Below are positions 7,667 to 19,538 of a DNA stretch of 57,647 nucleotides, piece after piece (positions within the stretch are counted from its first letter, which is position 1; the number at the start of each line of letters is the position of its first letter). The translations under genes and the position numbers were made by a program. Source of the DNA: Aerococcus sp. UBA6277 (GTDB taxonomy: Bacteria > Bacillota > Bacilli > Lactobacillales > Aerococcaceae); the NCBI RefSeq assembly GCF_002440555.1, contig NZ_DJUR01000017.1:1-57647 (forward strand). Direction: 5' to 3'. The notes beneath the pieces were generated by a model. It made no database searches. It saw nothing but the letters and a program-made list of their open reading frames with translations, and had not been told where the DNA came from.

Positions 7667-8395
7667 ATGAAAAAATATACCCAATGGCCCGTAATTTATC
7701 TCATCGCATTTGCTGTAATGATCTTTCTGAATTACTGGTCTGCCACTAATGTTGGGATTGTCGCAAACCAAGACCCTGCACTTATTCAACCTGCCGGCTA
7801 CGCTTTCTCCATTTGGGGAATCATCTACATACTCACTTTTATTTGGATGATTCGCTTATTCTTTAATCGTCAAAAAGCGCAACAAGTAGTAGATAGATTA
7901 AGTTTTCTGCCTGTTATCAATTTCTTACTGAACGGTTTTTGGATTATTGCATTTACCCAAGAATGGTTGCTTGTTTCTACAATCATTATTGCTTTATTAC
8001 TCATCAACTTAGTCAGCATATATACAAGATTATCGGATATAAATAACCGACACTGGCTTGATCGTTTACCATTCTCTATTTACTTTGCTTGGGTAACTGT
8101 TGCAACAATTGTCAATATAATCACCTGGTTTATCGGTGCTGATATTGATTCTTTCATTGGACTTTCCGAGTTATCTTGGACCAATATCATGCTAGTGGTA
8201 GCTAGTCTATTAATGGGTTACATCGCCTTTAGATATAAAGACATTGCCTTTCCATTAGTATTCACTTGGAGTTATGTAGCGATTTTAATAGAAAATCAGT
8301 TTAACGACATTTCTTTAGCGGTTATCCTTATCATCTGTATCATTGCACAGTTGGCTAGTGCTAGTTTATTGATGAAACAGCACTTAAGCAAATAA
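7667..8395 (+). CDS. TspO/MBR-like tryptophan-rich sensory membrane protein
   Basis: The 242-residue product is an integral membrane protein with seven or eight helices. It contains the family-like segment PAGYAFSIWGIIYILTFIWM near residues 45-64 and several tryptophans. TspO relatives bind tetrapyrroles and are linked with light and oxidative stress; that role is family knowledge, not shown here. I choose the ATG at 7667 because GGAAAGGAAG lies 6 bases before it; an upstream in-frame ATG at 7649 lacks a site. It follows the crtN relic and ends at the terminator at 8457-8487, so it was probably the last gene of the crtM-uvsE-crtN unit. Confidence 0.65.
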   Translation: MKKYTQWPVIYLIAFAVMIFLNYWSATNVGIVANQDPALIQPAGYAFSIWGIIYILTFIWMIRLFFNRQKAQQVVDRLSFLPVINFLLNGFWIIAFTQEWLLVSTIIIALLLINLVSIYTRLSDINNRHWLDRLPFSIYFAWVTVATIVNIITWFIGADIDSFIGLSELSWTNIMLVVASLLMGYIAFRYKDIAFPLVFTWSYVAILIENQFNDISLAVILIICIIAQLASASLLMKQHLSK

Positions 8396-8456
8396 TCACC
8401 TAAATTAAAAAGCTCCCTAAGTGCACGCTTAGAGAGCTGAGACAAAAAGTATTCGC

Positions 8457-8487
8457 GGTTAGCAGATGGACCTGGCTAACCTTTTTT
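8457..8487 (+). terminator. Terminator after the TspO-like gene
   Basis: GGTTAGC and GCTAACC form a perfect 7-bp stem followed by six T residues. A second inverted repeat (AGCTC-c-CTAAG / CTTAG-a-GAGCT, about 8411-8438) lies just before it. Confidence 0.8.
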
Positions 8488-8644
8488 GTGCATCCCAACA
8501 ACAAACGACACACCTAGTATAAACCGGATGCAAGTAAAGCTAGGCATGGTTAAATTGTAATTGCTAGCTAGGGTGATTTACAAGTGAAGTGTTTCACATT
8601 TGTAATATAAGCCCTTTTTATCGCCTTCCCTACAAGGTTTTTAC
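8488..8644. other. Intergenic stretch with no gene found
   Basis: No open frame with a plausible start was found here. The only structure seen is an imperfect inverted repeat around 8578-8606 (TTACAA-GTGAA / TTCAC-a-TTTGTAA). Confidence 0.5.
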
Positions 8645-8669
8645 AAAAAAAAGCACATTTCTGTGCCTT
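8645..8669 (-). terminator. Terminator of the tsaB-tsaD cluster end
   Basis: Read on the minus strand, GCACA and TGTGC form a short stem with a four-base loop followed by eight T residues. It lies 36 bases after the stop of the 8705-8923 gene. Confidence 0.7.
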
Positions 8670-8704
8670 TCATTTAATCATCTTAGAAAAAATATAGTCG
8701 CTTC

Positions 8705-8923
8705 CTAAAGACTAAAGGCCCAGTATAAAAAGACTAATCCTGTTATTACAGCAATAATCAAAAGAAAGATAATAATGTCAACGAAAGTATCCCTAGGATT
8801 ATCACGAATCCGATCTGGTTGTCCTTTAAACCGCTCTTTTCGTCGTTGCCTAGCAGAAAGTTGTTCTAGGCGATTTCGGTCTCCATGTTTATCTTGCGCA
8901 TTCATTTTTCTTCTATTAAACAT
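8705..8923 (-). CDS. Hypothetical single-pass membrane protein
   Basis: The 72-residue protein has a strongly basic, hydrophilic N-terminal half (RLEQLSARQRRKERFKGQPD) and one C-terminal transmembrane helix (about residues 50-70). This is the pattern of a tail-anchored or N-in membrane protein. I do not recognise a family. A GGTGGGG ribosome site lies just before the ATG. It follows tsaD by 83 bases on the same strand and precedes a terminator, so it is probably the last gene of the tsaB-rimI-tsaD transcript. No function is proposed. Confidence 0.6.
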   Translation of the reverse strand: MFNRRKMNAQDKHGDRNRLEQLSARQRRKERFKGQPDRIRDNPRDTFVDIIIFLLIIAVITGLVFLYWAFSL

Positions 8924-9006
8924 TGCCCCACCGCTTTCTCTTTCTCACTCGATTATAAATTGCCTTCTATTATAAAGAAAACTTACCTTACTTCAAAATA
9001 TTCTAC

Positions 9007-10017
9007 CTATGATAAGCTCATACCTGGTTTAGCATCCAAAGCTAAAGAAGCAAATTGCTGTGTTTGATATAAAGTCTCCGCTGCAGCACCTATCATCGCC
9101 GCATTGTCACCGCAAAGGCTTAATGGCGGGAACTGTAAGGTGACTGGACGATCTAATCCTTCAACTGCTGCGGTTAATTGGCTACGTAAACCTTTGTTGG
9201 CTGCTACACCGCCTGCAACTAGTAAATGGTTGATTTCTGGGTATTGGTTTAAGGCAGAAATTGTCCGACCCACTAATTGATCAAGCGCTGCTGCTTGGAA
9301 TGAAGCTGCTACATTGTTCATATCAAGCGTTTCATTCTTTTGTTTGGCATTATGCATATGGTTGATTACAGCAGACTTTAAGCCTGAAAAAGAAAAATCT
9401 AATGTATTTTCTCCCTTCATAGCTCGCGGATATTGATAAACATCTTCTCCTTCATGAGCCATCTGGTCAATGATTTTCCCACCTGGATAAGGCACTCCGA
9501 TGACACGGCCGATTTTATCGTAAGCTTCTCCTACAGCATCATCACGCGTATCACCAATTGTTTCAAAATCATTTTCTCCGCGCATAATAACTAGTTCAGT
9601 ATGACCACCGGATACAACTAATGCCAACAATGGATAATCCATTGGTGAAATCAGTTGATTGGCGTATATATGACCAGCCATATGATTAACCCCGATTAAA
9701 GGTTTTTGATGAGCAAATGCTAAAGCTTTTGCTGCCGTAACCCCAATTAATAATGAACCGACTAGGCCGGGTCCTTGGGTTACTGCGACAGCGTCCACAT
9801 CTTCCCAGGTCGCGTTACCTTCAGTCATAGCTAGGTCGATGATTTGAGTAATTTGTTCTACATGATGACGGCTAGCGATTTCAGGCACGACACCGCCAAA
9901 CCGCATATGACTTTTAATTTGACTTGCGACAACATTGGACCGCATGTCTGTCCCGTTTCGGACGATAGCTGCGGATGTTTCATCACAAGAAGATTCGATT
10001 GCTAATATTGTTGCCAT
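9007..10017 (-). CDS. tsaD: tRNA N6-threonylcarbamoyladenosine transferase TsaD
   Basis: TsaD transfers the threonylcarbamoyl group onto A37 of ANN-decoding tRNAs, working with TsaB and TsaE. The 336 residues start LAIESSCDETSAAIV, carry the metal-binding HMAGH motif at 112-116, and contain SGGHTELV, DFSFSGLKSA and LLVAGGVAANKGLR, all hallmarks of the ASKHA-fold family. Length is normal and nothing is missing. It is the third functional gene of the cluster, 34 bases after the second acetyltransferase. TsaB is encoded at the front of the same cluster, as expected for a partner. Confidence 0.96.
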   Translation of the reverse strand: MATILAIESSCDETSAAIVRNGTDMRSNVVASQIKSHMRFGGVVPEIASRHHVEQITQIIDLAMTEGNATWEDVDAVAVTQGPGLVGSLLIGVTAAKALAFAHQKPLIGVNHMAGHIYANQLISPMDYPLLALVVSGGHTELVIMRGENDFETIGDTRDDAVGEAYDKIGRVIGVPYPGGKIIDQMAHEGEDVYQYPRAMKGENTLDFSFSGLKSAVINHMHNAKQKNETLDMNNVAASFQAAALDQLVGRTISALNQYPEINHLLVAGGVAANKGLRSQLTAAVEGLDRPVTLQFPPLSLCGDNAAMIGAAAETLYQTQQFASLALDAKPGMSLS

Positions 10018-10051
10018 AGCGAGATGGCTCCTTTCACTTAGTTGTTGTCAT

Positions 10052-10546
10052 TTAATTATTGTTATCTAGAATTCGTTGGTAAATAATGGCGTCGTCTAAG
10101 TCTACAGTATAATAATCCGGACGACTAGCAATTTGTTTGAAGGCCAATTTTTCATATAGTTGTCGGGCCGCGTGATTGCGGCTACGGACTTCAAGGGTAA
10201 CGATTTTACCCTCGTTTTTGGCAAAATAAGTCAGCGCTTCTTCAATCAAATGTTGGCTGAGCCCTTGGCGACGATAGGCCGGCAAGATGGCGATATTGAA
10301 GAGTTCAACGTCGTCAAAAATCAATTGAAAATGCGCTACTCCAACAACCGCTAAGTTTGCTGGATCGCGCATAATAAAGAAGTGATGGTATGGATTAGCC
10401 AGGCTAGTCGCAATGGCTTCTGCGGTCCAAGACAAGTCACCTTGGAAGGCTTGGTGCAAGCCAGCGTGTATTTCGGTGGCCATTTTGCCTAAATCTTTAG
10501 GGTCTTGGTCTTTGGCCCAATGGTGGTCTAGGTGGTCGATTTGCAC
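10052..10546 (-). CDS. rimI: RimI-like GNAT acetyltransferase (copy 2)
   Basis: This 164-residue GNAT protein is the likely ribosomal-protein S18 alanine N-acetyltransferase. The acetyl-CoA loop reads RRQGLSQHLIEEAL, followed by the conserved LEVRSRNHAARQLYEKLAF motif typical of RimI. It starts 3 bases after the stop of the preceding GNAT gene and is followed by tsaD, the common tsaB-rimI-tsaD order. Two RimI-like genes stand in tandem, and sequence alone does not show which acetylates S18. The compact spacing indicates one transcript. Confidence 0.85.
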   Translation of the reverse strand: MQIDHLDHHWAKDQDPKDLGKMATEIHAGLHQAFQGDLSWTAEAIATSLANPYHHFFIMRDPANLAVVGVAHFQLIFDDVELFNIAILPAYRRQGLSQHLIEEALTYFAKNEGKIVTLEVRSRNHAARQLYEKLAFKQIASRPDYYTVDLDDAIIYQRILDNNN

Positions 10547-10549
10547 GGG

Positions 10550-11173
10550 CTACACTCCTTCGACGACTTCGATTTGCTCGACGTTAGTTAGGGGCGCTAA
10601 CCGCATTTCGTAGGCGTCTTCGTCATTATCAGAGTAATAATTCTCTTTGGTGTCACTTTCGTAGAAGCCGAAACGTTGGTAGAACCGTTGCGCACCGTGG
10701 TTTGAGGCTCTGACTTCAAGAGACATGGCGTTGCGGTCGAGCTGTTTGGCACAGTCAATGGCCCGGTCCAGTAAGGCGGTCCCAATCCCGATTGACTGGT
10801 AGTCTGGGTTGACGACGAAGTTTGAGATATGAACGTCGGTTCGGTCTCGTCTACAGCCGATAAAGCCCACTAATTCTTCGCCTAAAAAGGCTTGGATGTA
10901 GTAGGTGTTTGGATTTTGGGTCATGTCATACAAGAAGTCGCGGGCTGTCCAAGACATGACTTGGTGATAGGCCCGGTATTCGACGTCAACCATCTGGTGG
11001 ATCACGGTGGTATCTTGCATAACAAAGAAAATGGATTGACCATCTGGTAAGGCGATTGACTGTTTGTCTAATGTTAAATCGGATACTAATGAATGTTTCA
11101 TTGTAAACAACACCTGTCGATTAAATTTTTTGAAATAATCCTTAATTAGTTCTCTCCACGTACGTGCCTTCAT
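10550..11173 (-). CDS. RimI-like GNAT acetyltransferase (copy 1)
   Basis: The GNAT core carries the acetyl-CoA loop QSIGIGTALLDRAI and the RimI-like LEVRASNHGAQRFYQRFGF. The frame is open to 11257, but I place the start at the ATG at 11173. There GAGGAGG lies nine bases upstream, inside the end of tsaB, so the genes overlap by 32 bases and look translationally coupled. A later ATG at 11101 is possible and would remove 24 basic residues. The 207-residue product is longer at its N-terminus than its neighbour. It is probably a RimI paralogue; its substrate is unknown. Confidence 0.75.
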   Translation of the reverse strand: MKARTWRELIKDYFKKFNRQVLFTMKHSLVSDLTLDKQSIALPDGQSIFFVMQDTTVIHQMVDVEYRAYHQVMSWTARDFLYDMTQNPNTYYIQAFLGEELVGFIGCRRDRTDVHISNFVVNPDYQSIGIGTALLDRAIDCAKQLDRNAMSLEVRASNHGAQRFYQRFGFYESDTKENYYSDNDEDAYEMRLAPLTNVEQIEVVEGV

Positions 11174-11900
11174 CTGCCTTAGCCTCCTCAGGATTTTGAG
11201 CGACCCAATTTTCTTCAGCTTCTGATAATTTTGCGTAATCCGGAATAAATGTATCAACGTCCACTTGTTTCAGTGGTAACGCGCCTAAATGTCCTGCATG
11301 AATTAAACCAAATTCATTTGGGAAAATGATTGCTCGGTCACCAAATTGGGCTTCAATGTCTTGGCGAAAGGCATCGATATCTGGGCTGACAAAATTCAGC
11401 GGTAAGGTTTGTAAGTCCGGATTGTCTTTTAAGTAGGCCTCAACCTGTTCTAAAAACTGGGTAAATTGGCCGTGCGATGTTGTGAATAATGGCGTGAAAC
11501 GGTTGCCATCTCTAAGGTAAACAGTCGCAAAAGCCGTCTTTCTTCTGGCATCGATAAATGGGACGATTAAAGCTGGACCACTTGTTGCTTGCACGTTGCC
11601 CGCTAACGCCATCAAGGTTGGTAAGGTAAACAAAGGAATGTTTAGTGTGTTGGCCATGGTTTTGGCTGCTGTTACCCCAATCCGCAATCCTGTATAAGAG
11701 CCCGGTCCCCCTGTAACAACAATGCCTTCAAGGTTACTTGGTTGCCAACCGATTAATTTGAACATACTGTCAATTAAAGGGAGCAACTGGGTTGAATGCT
11801 TAATTTTGGTATTGGTGGTCGTTTCTGTCACAACCTGATCCCCATCACGTAGGGCGACACTAAGAGCTTGAGTTGATGTATCAATTGCTAAAGTTTTCAT
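11142..11900 (-). CDS. tsaB: tRNA threonylcarbamoyladenosine biosynthesis protein TsaB
   Basis: TsaB is the dimerisation partner of TsaD in t6A synthesis. The 252-residue sequence starts LAIDTSTQALSVALRDG and contains the family signature VVTGGPGSYTGLRIG and AKTMANTLNIPL. It is the first gene of the tsaB-GNAT-GNAT-tsaD cluster and its end overlaps the next gene. The ribosome site AAGGTGG precedes the ATG. Just upstream is a hairpin (11927-11950) that may influence expression. Confidence 0.93.
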   Translation of the reverse strand: MKTLAIDTSTQALSVALRDGDQVVTETTTNTKIKHSTQLLPLIDSMFKLIGWQPSNLEGIVVTGGPGSYTGLRIGVTAAKTMANTLNIPLFTLPTLMALAGNVQATSGPALIVPFIDARRKTAFATVYLRDGNRFTPLFTTSHGQFTQFLEQVEAYLKDNPDLQTLPLNFVSPDIDAFRQDIEAQFGDRAIIFPNEFGLIHAGHLGALPLKQVDVDTFIPDYAKLSEAEENWVAQNPEEAKADEGTYVERTN

Positions 11901-11926
11901 AAAACCACCTTTTTAAAATTTGGAGG

Positions 11927-11950
11927 TACGAGAAAAGCGGTCTCTCTCGC
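11927..11950. repeat. Hairpin with GGGTGCGA motif in front of tsaB
   Basis: On the plus strand GGTACGAGA and TCTCGCACC pair over nine positions, one of them G-T, followed by CTGTTTTT. It lies within 30-55 bases upstream of the tsaB ATG. The motif AGGGTGCG (minus strand) recurs at other intergenic sites in the window. Confidence 0.5.
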
Positions 11951-12069
11951 ACCCTGTTTTTCCTATAGTATATCAAATTCTACCTTTTAAATGTAAAAAC
12001 AATTGACGTTCTTATGGTTTTTACCCTATTTGACCGTCAATTGCTTTCATTTTTATTTGAATTTAAAGA

Positions 12070-13503
12070 TTAACCATTGTCGATTGTATGACCTAGGTCT
12101 TTTTGCATTTCGTGGTAGTCTTCTTTTGAGATGTTAAACACTAATAAGTAAGCAATAAACACCAAACCAAATCCAAATAATGGGAATAGGATTGACATGT
12201 TGTAGATTGCACTCACATTTGATGCGGTCCAAGTTGCCGCATTATTCAACTCTAATGAAGGTGCTGCGAATGCAATTAATAATGGTACGGCTGCAGATGA
12301 GAATGCTGTGCCAATTTAACGACAGAAGATATATGAAGAATATAACGATCCGTCTGAACGGAAGCCTTGTTTCCATTCGTTGTAGTCAATTGCATCTGAA
12401 ATCATTGCCCATGATAGTAATTGGAAACCGAATGTAAACATATTCGCGACTGCCATCAAACCAATCCAAACGTAAACATTTTCCACTGGGAATAATAACA
12501 TTGTTCCATAGGTTACCAAGCTACCAATTAAAGGTACAATGATGACTTGGCGTTTACCAAATTTACGTACTAGTGGTGTAATCATGAATACCCCAATCGC
12601 TAAAGGTGCAATTTCAATAAGGGTAAACCACGAGAATAATGATCCATCGTTGTATTTAACTTGTAAGGTCATTTGGTGTAATTGTGATGCTGAGTAGATG
12701 AAAATTGTTTGTGCTGTACCGGCAATAATTTGGGCGATTAAGGCACGGTTTGAGAATAATGTTTTGAAAGTTTTGAAGATTGACGGTTGGTTTTTGATTT
12801 GTTCCATATCTGGCTGTACACGTTCTTCTACATTTGAATATAACAAGAAGAATGAAATTAAAGCGACAACCCCTAAACCTAACATTACTGGAAACATTAA
12901 CTGTCCTTGAAATTGTGATACAACTTGACCGTCAACTACTTTATCTTGATATACGATTAACGGAATAATCGCTACTGGTAACTTGGCAACCCCAGCACCA
13001 ATTGAACGCGCTGTAGAAAGTTTTGTACGACCTTCAGATGCGTCAGTGACTACTGAGTTTAAAGTGCCGTAAGGGATGTTTACTAAAGTATAAGCAAAGT
13101 CCCAAGCCACATAAGAAATGGCACAGACAGCCAACTGCACCCCATAGCCCATTGATGAGGTATCAAAGTACATAAAGGCTGAAATGATCGCTAGTAATGG
13201 ACCCCCAACAAAAATGAATGGTTTATACCGGTTACCTTTAAAAGGTTTAATCCGGTCAGAGAAATAGCCAACCAATGGATCATTCACAGCATCAAATACA
13301 CGTGTCAGAATCATTAAAGCAGCAAAGTGTGTTGCTTCAATTCCAATGTAAGATACATAGAAAATTGTAAGGTAGTAAGTTACAACAGAATAACTTAGAT
13401 TACAGCCAAAGTCTCCAAAGAAGTAACCAATAATGTCACGGAAGCCAAATGGGCGCTTATCAGTCGCATCCATTGTCGCCGAGTTTTCGTACGAGTTGCT
13501 CAT
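12070..13503 (-). pseudogene. GPH-family sugar:cation symporter, interrupted by one nonsense codon
   Basis: The reading frame from 13503 encodes a 12-helix glycoside-pentoside-hexuronide symporter of the MelB/UidB type (PFGFRDIIGYFFGDFGCN, DAVNDPLVGYFSDR). It runs 395 codons, then meets a TAA at 12316-12318 in the context FCR-stop-IGTAFSSAAVPLLIAF. The same frame then stays open for 81 codons to TTIDNG-stop-like end at 12070. Total length 477 would be normal, and the position is probably a lysine codon changed from AAA to TAA. AGGAGG precedes the ATG. The last helices are lost, so the product is probably inactive. The substrate cannot be told; the gene stands alone. Confidence 0.85.
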
Positions 13504-13768
13504 GTTATTCCTCCTGTGTTTACGAAATTTACCTTCTGCACATTGTTACAACGCTATTTTACCAAATAAATTTGATGATTTTATTAAATAATGCAATTTT
13601 ACATAATCTTCACAAGAAACTCATATATATAATAAAGTATACGGCTTAGAAGTTTTTTTGGTTTGAATAAACGCTTATAAAACTCAAAGAAAAACTTATT
13701 GATAGGCAATACAACCTTATTATTTGCCTATGTTCTTGAATTTATCATATAAATAGCATATCGGTTGC

Positions 13769-13797
13769 TTGATTCGAATTCGAAATGATGATATACT
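13769..13797 (+). promoter_or_regulatory. mhqO promoter with MhqR-like operator in the spacer
   Basis: TTGATT (13769-13774) and TATACT (13792-13797) are 17 bases apart. The palindrome TTCGAATTCGAA (13773-13784) lies between them, like the TCGAATTCGA core of the Bacillus MhqR box. Binding there would block RNA polymerase. Confidence 0.6.
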
Positions 13798-13812
13798 CGA
13801 TTTATAAATTGG

Positions 13813-13824
13813 TTCGAATTAGAA
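13813..13824. promoter_or_regulatory. Second MhqR-like operator
   Basis: TTCGAATTAGAA repeats the upstream operator with one base changed, 40 bases downstream, near the expected transcription start. Two boxes in front of ring-cleavage genes suggest cooperative repression by a MarR-type sensor. Confidence 0.5.
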
Positions 13825-13894
13825 ATAAAGATTTAAAATGATGCTTGATTTTTCCATTGCTAACACAAAACCCTATTTTTAAGGAGGTTTTCCC

Positions 13895-14821
13895 GTGACT
13901 GAAATCATTGAAAAATTGCACCATATCACTGCTATTGTTGGGGCCCCTAACCAAGTGTTGACATTTTACCGCGACATCCTGGGTCTTCGTTTGGTCAAGA
14001 AAACCCTAAATTACGATGACCCTTTCACTTACCACCTATATTTCGGTAACAATGAAGCTGACGCCGGGACCATCATTACCTTCTTCCCTTGGGAAAATAA
14101 CCGCCTTGGTCAATTGGGTGACGGTCAAGTGGCGACCACTTCTTTTGCGATTCCAACTGGCAGTTTAGATTTCTGGGCTAACCGCTTGGAAGCCAAAGGC
14201 ATTCAATTTGCCCGCGGTAGCCGTTTTAACAATGAGACAATTCTCGTCAAAGATTTCCATCATTTGAATATTGAGCTGGTTGAAAAGAACTGGGGCAAGG
14301 CTAATACTTACGCAGTCGACGACATTACGCCTGAGACAGCTATTCAAGGCTTTGCTGGAGCGGTTTTATACAGTCATCGGCCTGATCATACGGTTGAATT
14401 GTTCGACCAAGTTTTCGGTTGGCACAAGCTGGGCGAGGACGACCAACATATCCGTCTACAAGCACCTGGCGAACGGAATGAATGGCTAGATATTCGAAAA
14501 ACTGCTGATTCTTTTGGTACAATGGCTATCGGTACAGTTCACCACATCGCCTTTGAAGTGGCGGACGAAGAGGCCTTAACCTATTGGCTAGAAGTAGCCC
14601 AACAACGTGGTTACCATACTAGCGATATCAAGAACCGTGACTATTTCAAATCCTTATACTTCCGCGAGCGTGGTGGAATTTTGATTGAATTAGCGACTGC
14701 TGGCCCTGGATTTACTTGGAACGAGACGGTTGAAGAACTTGGCAGCCAATTATTCTACCCAGCCAAACATGAAGCGATTATCGACCAAATTAAAGCCAAA
14801 TTGACACCCCTAGATTTCTAA
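13895..14821 (+). CDS. mhqO: Ring-cleaving dioxygenase (MhqO-type, glyoxalase fold)
   Basis: This vicinal-oxygen-chelate protein is thought to open hydroquinone or catechol rings. The 308 residues contain two glyoxalase modules: LHHITAIVGAPNQVLTFYRD near the N-terminus, and GTVHHIAFEVADEEALTYW near residue 215. The metal ligands are probably the His in each module and the Glu in ERGGILIELAT. It starts with GTG behind a strong AAGGAGG. It leads a three-gene run with mhqD (14 bases later) and a DUF896 gene. The two MhqR-like boxes upstream fit induction by quinones or electrophiles, but the MarR-type regulator is not in this window. Confidence 0.88.
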   Translation: MTEIIEKLHHITAIVGAPNQVLTFYRDILGLRLVKKTLNYDDPFTYHLYFGNNEADAGTIITFFPWENNRLGQLGDGQVATTSFAIPTGSLDFWANRLEAKGIQFARGSRFNNETILVKDFHHLNIELVEKNWGKANTYAVDDITPETAIQGFAGAVLYSHRPDHTVELFDQVFGWHKLGEDDQHIRLQAPGERNEWLDIRKTADSFGTMAIGTVHHIAFEVADEEALTYWLEVAQQRGYHTSDIKNRDYFKSLYFRERGGILIELATAGPGFTWNETVEELGSQLFYPAKHEAIIDQIKAKLTPLDF

Positions 14822-14835
14822 AAAGGAGTTCATAC

Positions 14836-15453
14836 ATGAGTTACGAATATATTTATCAAGCAGGAGAAAACCAAGCTGAAGCCAATACCCTACTACTTTT
14901 ACACGGTACAGGTGGAACTGAGCGCGACCTACTAGACATTGCCCAATTTATCGATCCCAAGGCCAATATCCTATCATTACGCGGTAACGAACCTGAAGGA
15001 GCCATGAATCGTTTCTTCAAACGCCACGGTGAAGGCAACTTAGACATCGAAAACTTGAAATACCATGCCAAAGACCTGTATAATTTCATTGGAGCCTTGG
15101 CTGCGGAAAAAGGGTTCGACCCAGCTAAAGTAGTGCCAATTGGTTACTCAAATGGCGCAAATATTGCTGGCGGTGTTTTATACCTGTATGACAATCCTTT
15201 TAAGGGCGCGATTTTACTCCACCCTATGGCACCATTTAGAGATGAAACGATGCCAAACTTGACCCACACACCTGTCTTTATTGGTGCTGGTACTAACGAC
15301 CCAATCTGTGCACCAAGCGAAAGTGAAGAACTTAAAACCAGCCTAGAATCAGCTGGTAGCCCTGTTACCCTTCATTGGGAAAACTATGGTCATTCCTTAT
15401 CTATGCCTGAATTACAAGCAGCGAAGGGATGGTATGCTACCGCTGTTGGCTAA
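14836..15453 (+). CDS. mhqD: MhqD-type carboxylesterase/hydrolase
   Basis: This is a 205-residue alpha/beta hydrolase of the phospholipase/carboxylesterase family. It has the oxyanion segment LLLHGTGGTERDL, the nucleophile elbow GYSNGAN (Ser105), an Asp in GTNDPICAP and the His in NYGHSLS. It lies 14 bases after mhqO with its own AAAAGGAG site, the same pairing as mhqO-mhqD in Bacillus. Its true substrate is not established; a role with quinone conjugates is inferred from the pairing. Confidence 0.85.
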   Translation: MSYEYIYQAGENQAEANTLLLLHGTGGTERDLLDIAQFIDPKANILSLRGNEPEGAMNRFFKRHGEGNLDIENLKYHAKDLYNFIGALAAEKGFDPAKVVPIGYSNGANIAGGVLYLYDNPFKGAILLHPMAPFRDETMPNLTHTPVFIGAGTNDPICAPSESEELKTSLESAGSPVTLHWENYGHSLSMPELQAAKGWYATAVG

Positions 15454-15475
15454 TACAAAAAAGGAATGATAATCA

Positions 15476-15748
15476 ATGGATTCAGATCAATTATTAAAAC
15501 GCATTAACGAGCTAGCTGCTAAGAAAAAAGCTAGCACGATTACTGAAGAAGAACTAGTGGAACAAAAAGAGTTGCGCCAAGTTTACTTGAAACAATTCCG
15601 TTCAGCCTTCAATGACATTATCTTAAACACTAAGGTAATCGACCCTGAGGGTACTGACGTGACCCCACAAGCCGTTCGCGACGCCAAGAAAAAACAAGAA
15701 GCTGAACAATCTAAAAAAGATGCAGACTCAACGGACGCTGACAAATAA
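15476..15748 (+). CDS. DUF896 (YnzC-like) small protein
   Basis: The 90-residue protein matches the short DUF896 family: QLLKRINELAAKKKASTITEEE, then EQKELRQVYLKQFRSAFNDI, followed by a charged tail (KKKQEAEQSKKDADSTDADK). Bacillus YnzC is a small helical-hairpin protein of unclear function, associated with SOS-regulated genes in that species. It is 22 bases after mhqD and shares the terminator at 15761-15800, so it is probably the third gene of the quinone-response transcript. No function is assigned. Confidence 0.85.
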   Translation: MDSDQLLKRINELAAKKKASTITEEELVEQKELRQVYLKQFRSAFNDIILNTKVIDPEGTDVTPQAVRDAKKKQEAEQSKKDADSTDADK

Positions 15749-15760
15749 ATTCGACATAAG

Positions 15761-15800
15761 AAAAAAGGGTATCACCAACAACACGGTGATACCCTTTTTT
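15761..15800. terminator. Bidirectional terminator between DUF896 and bglA
   Basis: AAAAAAGGGTATCACC and its exact reverse complement form a perfect 16-bp stem with an 8-base loop and A/T tracts on both sides. It serves the convergent transcripts from both sides. Confidence 0.92.
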
Positions 15801-15816
15801 CATATAAATCCGGCTT

Positions 15817-15914
15817 CAAAAGTCAAACTCTTCCGAAACTTCCCAAAATGCGCCAATTACTTGATAGTAATAGTTCGGCTTTCGGTCCAGTGCGTCGAGT
15901 CTAAATGACTTTTG
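15817..15914 (-). repeat. Structured 3'-UTR element, copy A
   Basis: Starting 14 bases past the bglA stop, CAAAAGTCA and TGACTTTTG close a 98-nt hairpin. The inner helices are GACTC/GAGTT, ACT/AGT, CCGAAA/TTTTGG, GCC/GGC and ATTAC/GTAAT. The core is nearly identical to 28111-28207, while the stems change in a compensatory way. AGGTGCGA precedes it on the minus strand. It separates the stop codon from the terminator at 15761-15800. Confidence 0.7.
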
Positions 15915-15928
15915 TCGCACCTCATAAA

Positions 15929-17410
<1,482 letters not shown>

Positions 17411-17432
17411 TTAAACCTTTAGTTATCTATAT

Positions 17433-19511
<2,079 letters not shown>

Positions 19512-19538
19512 AGTATTTTTCCGTAACTAGATATTATT

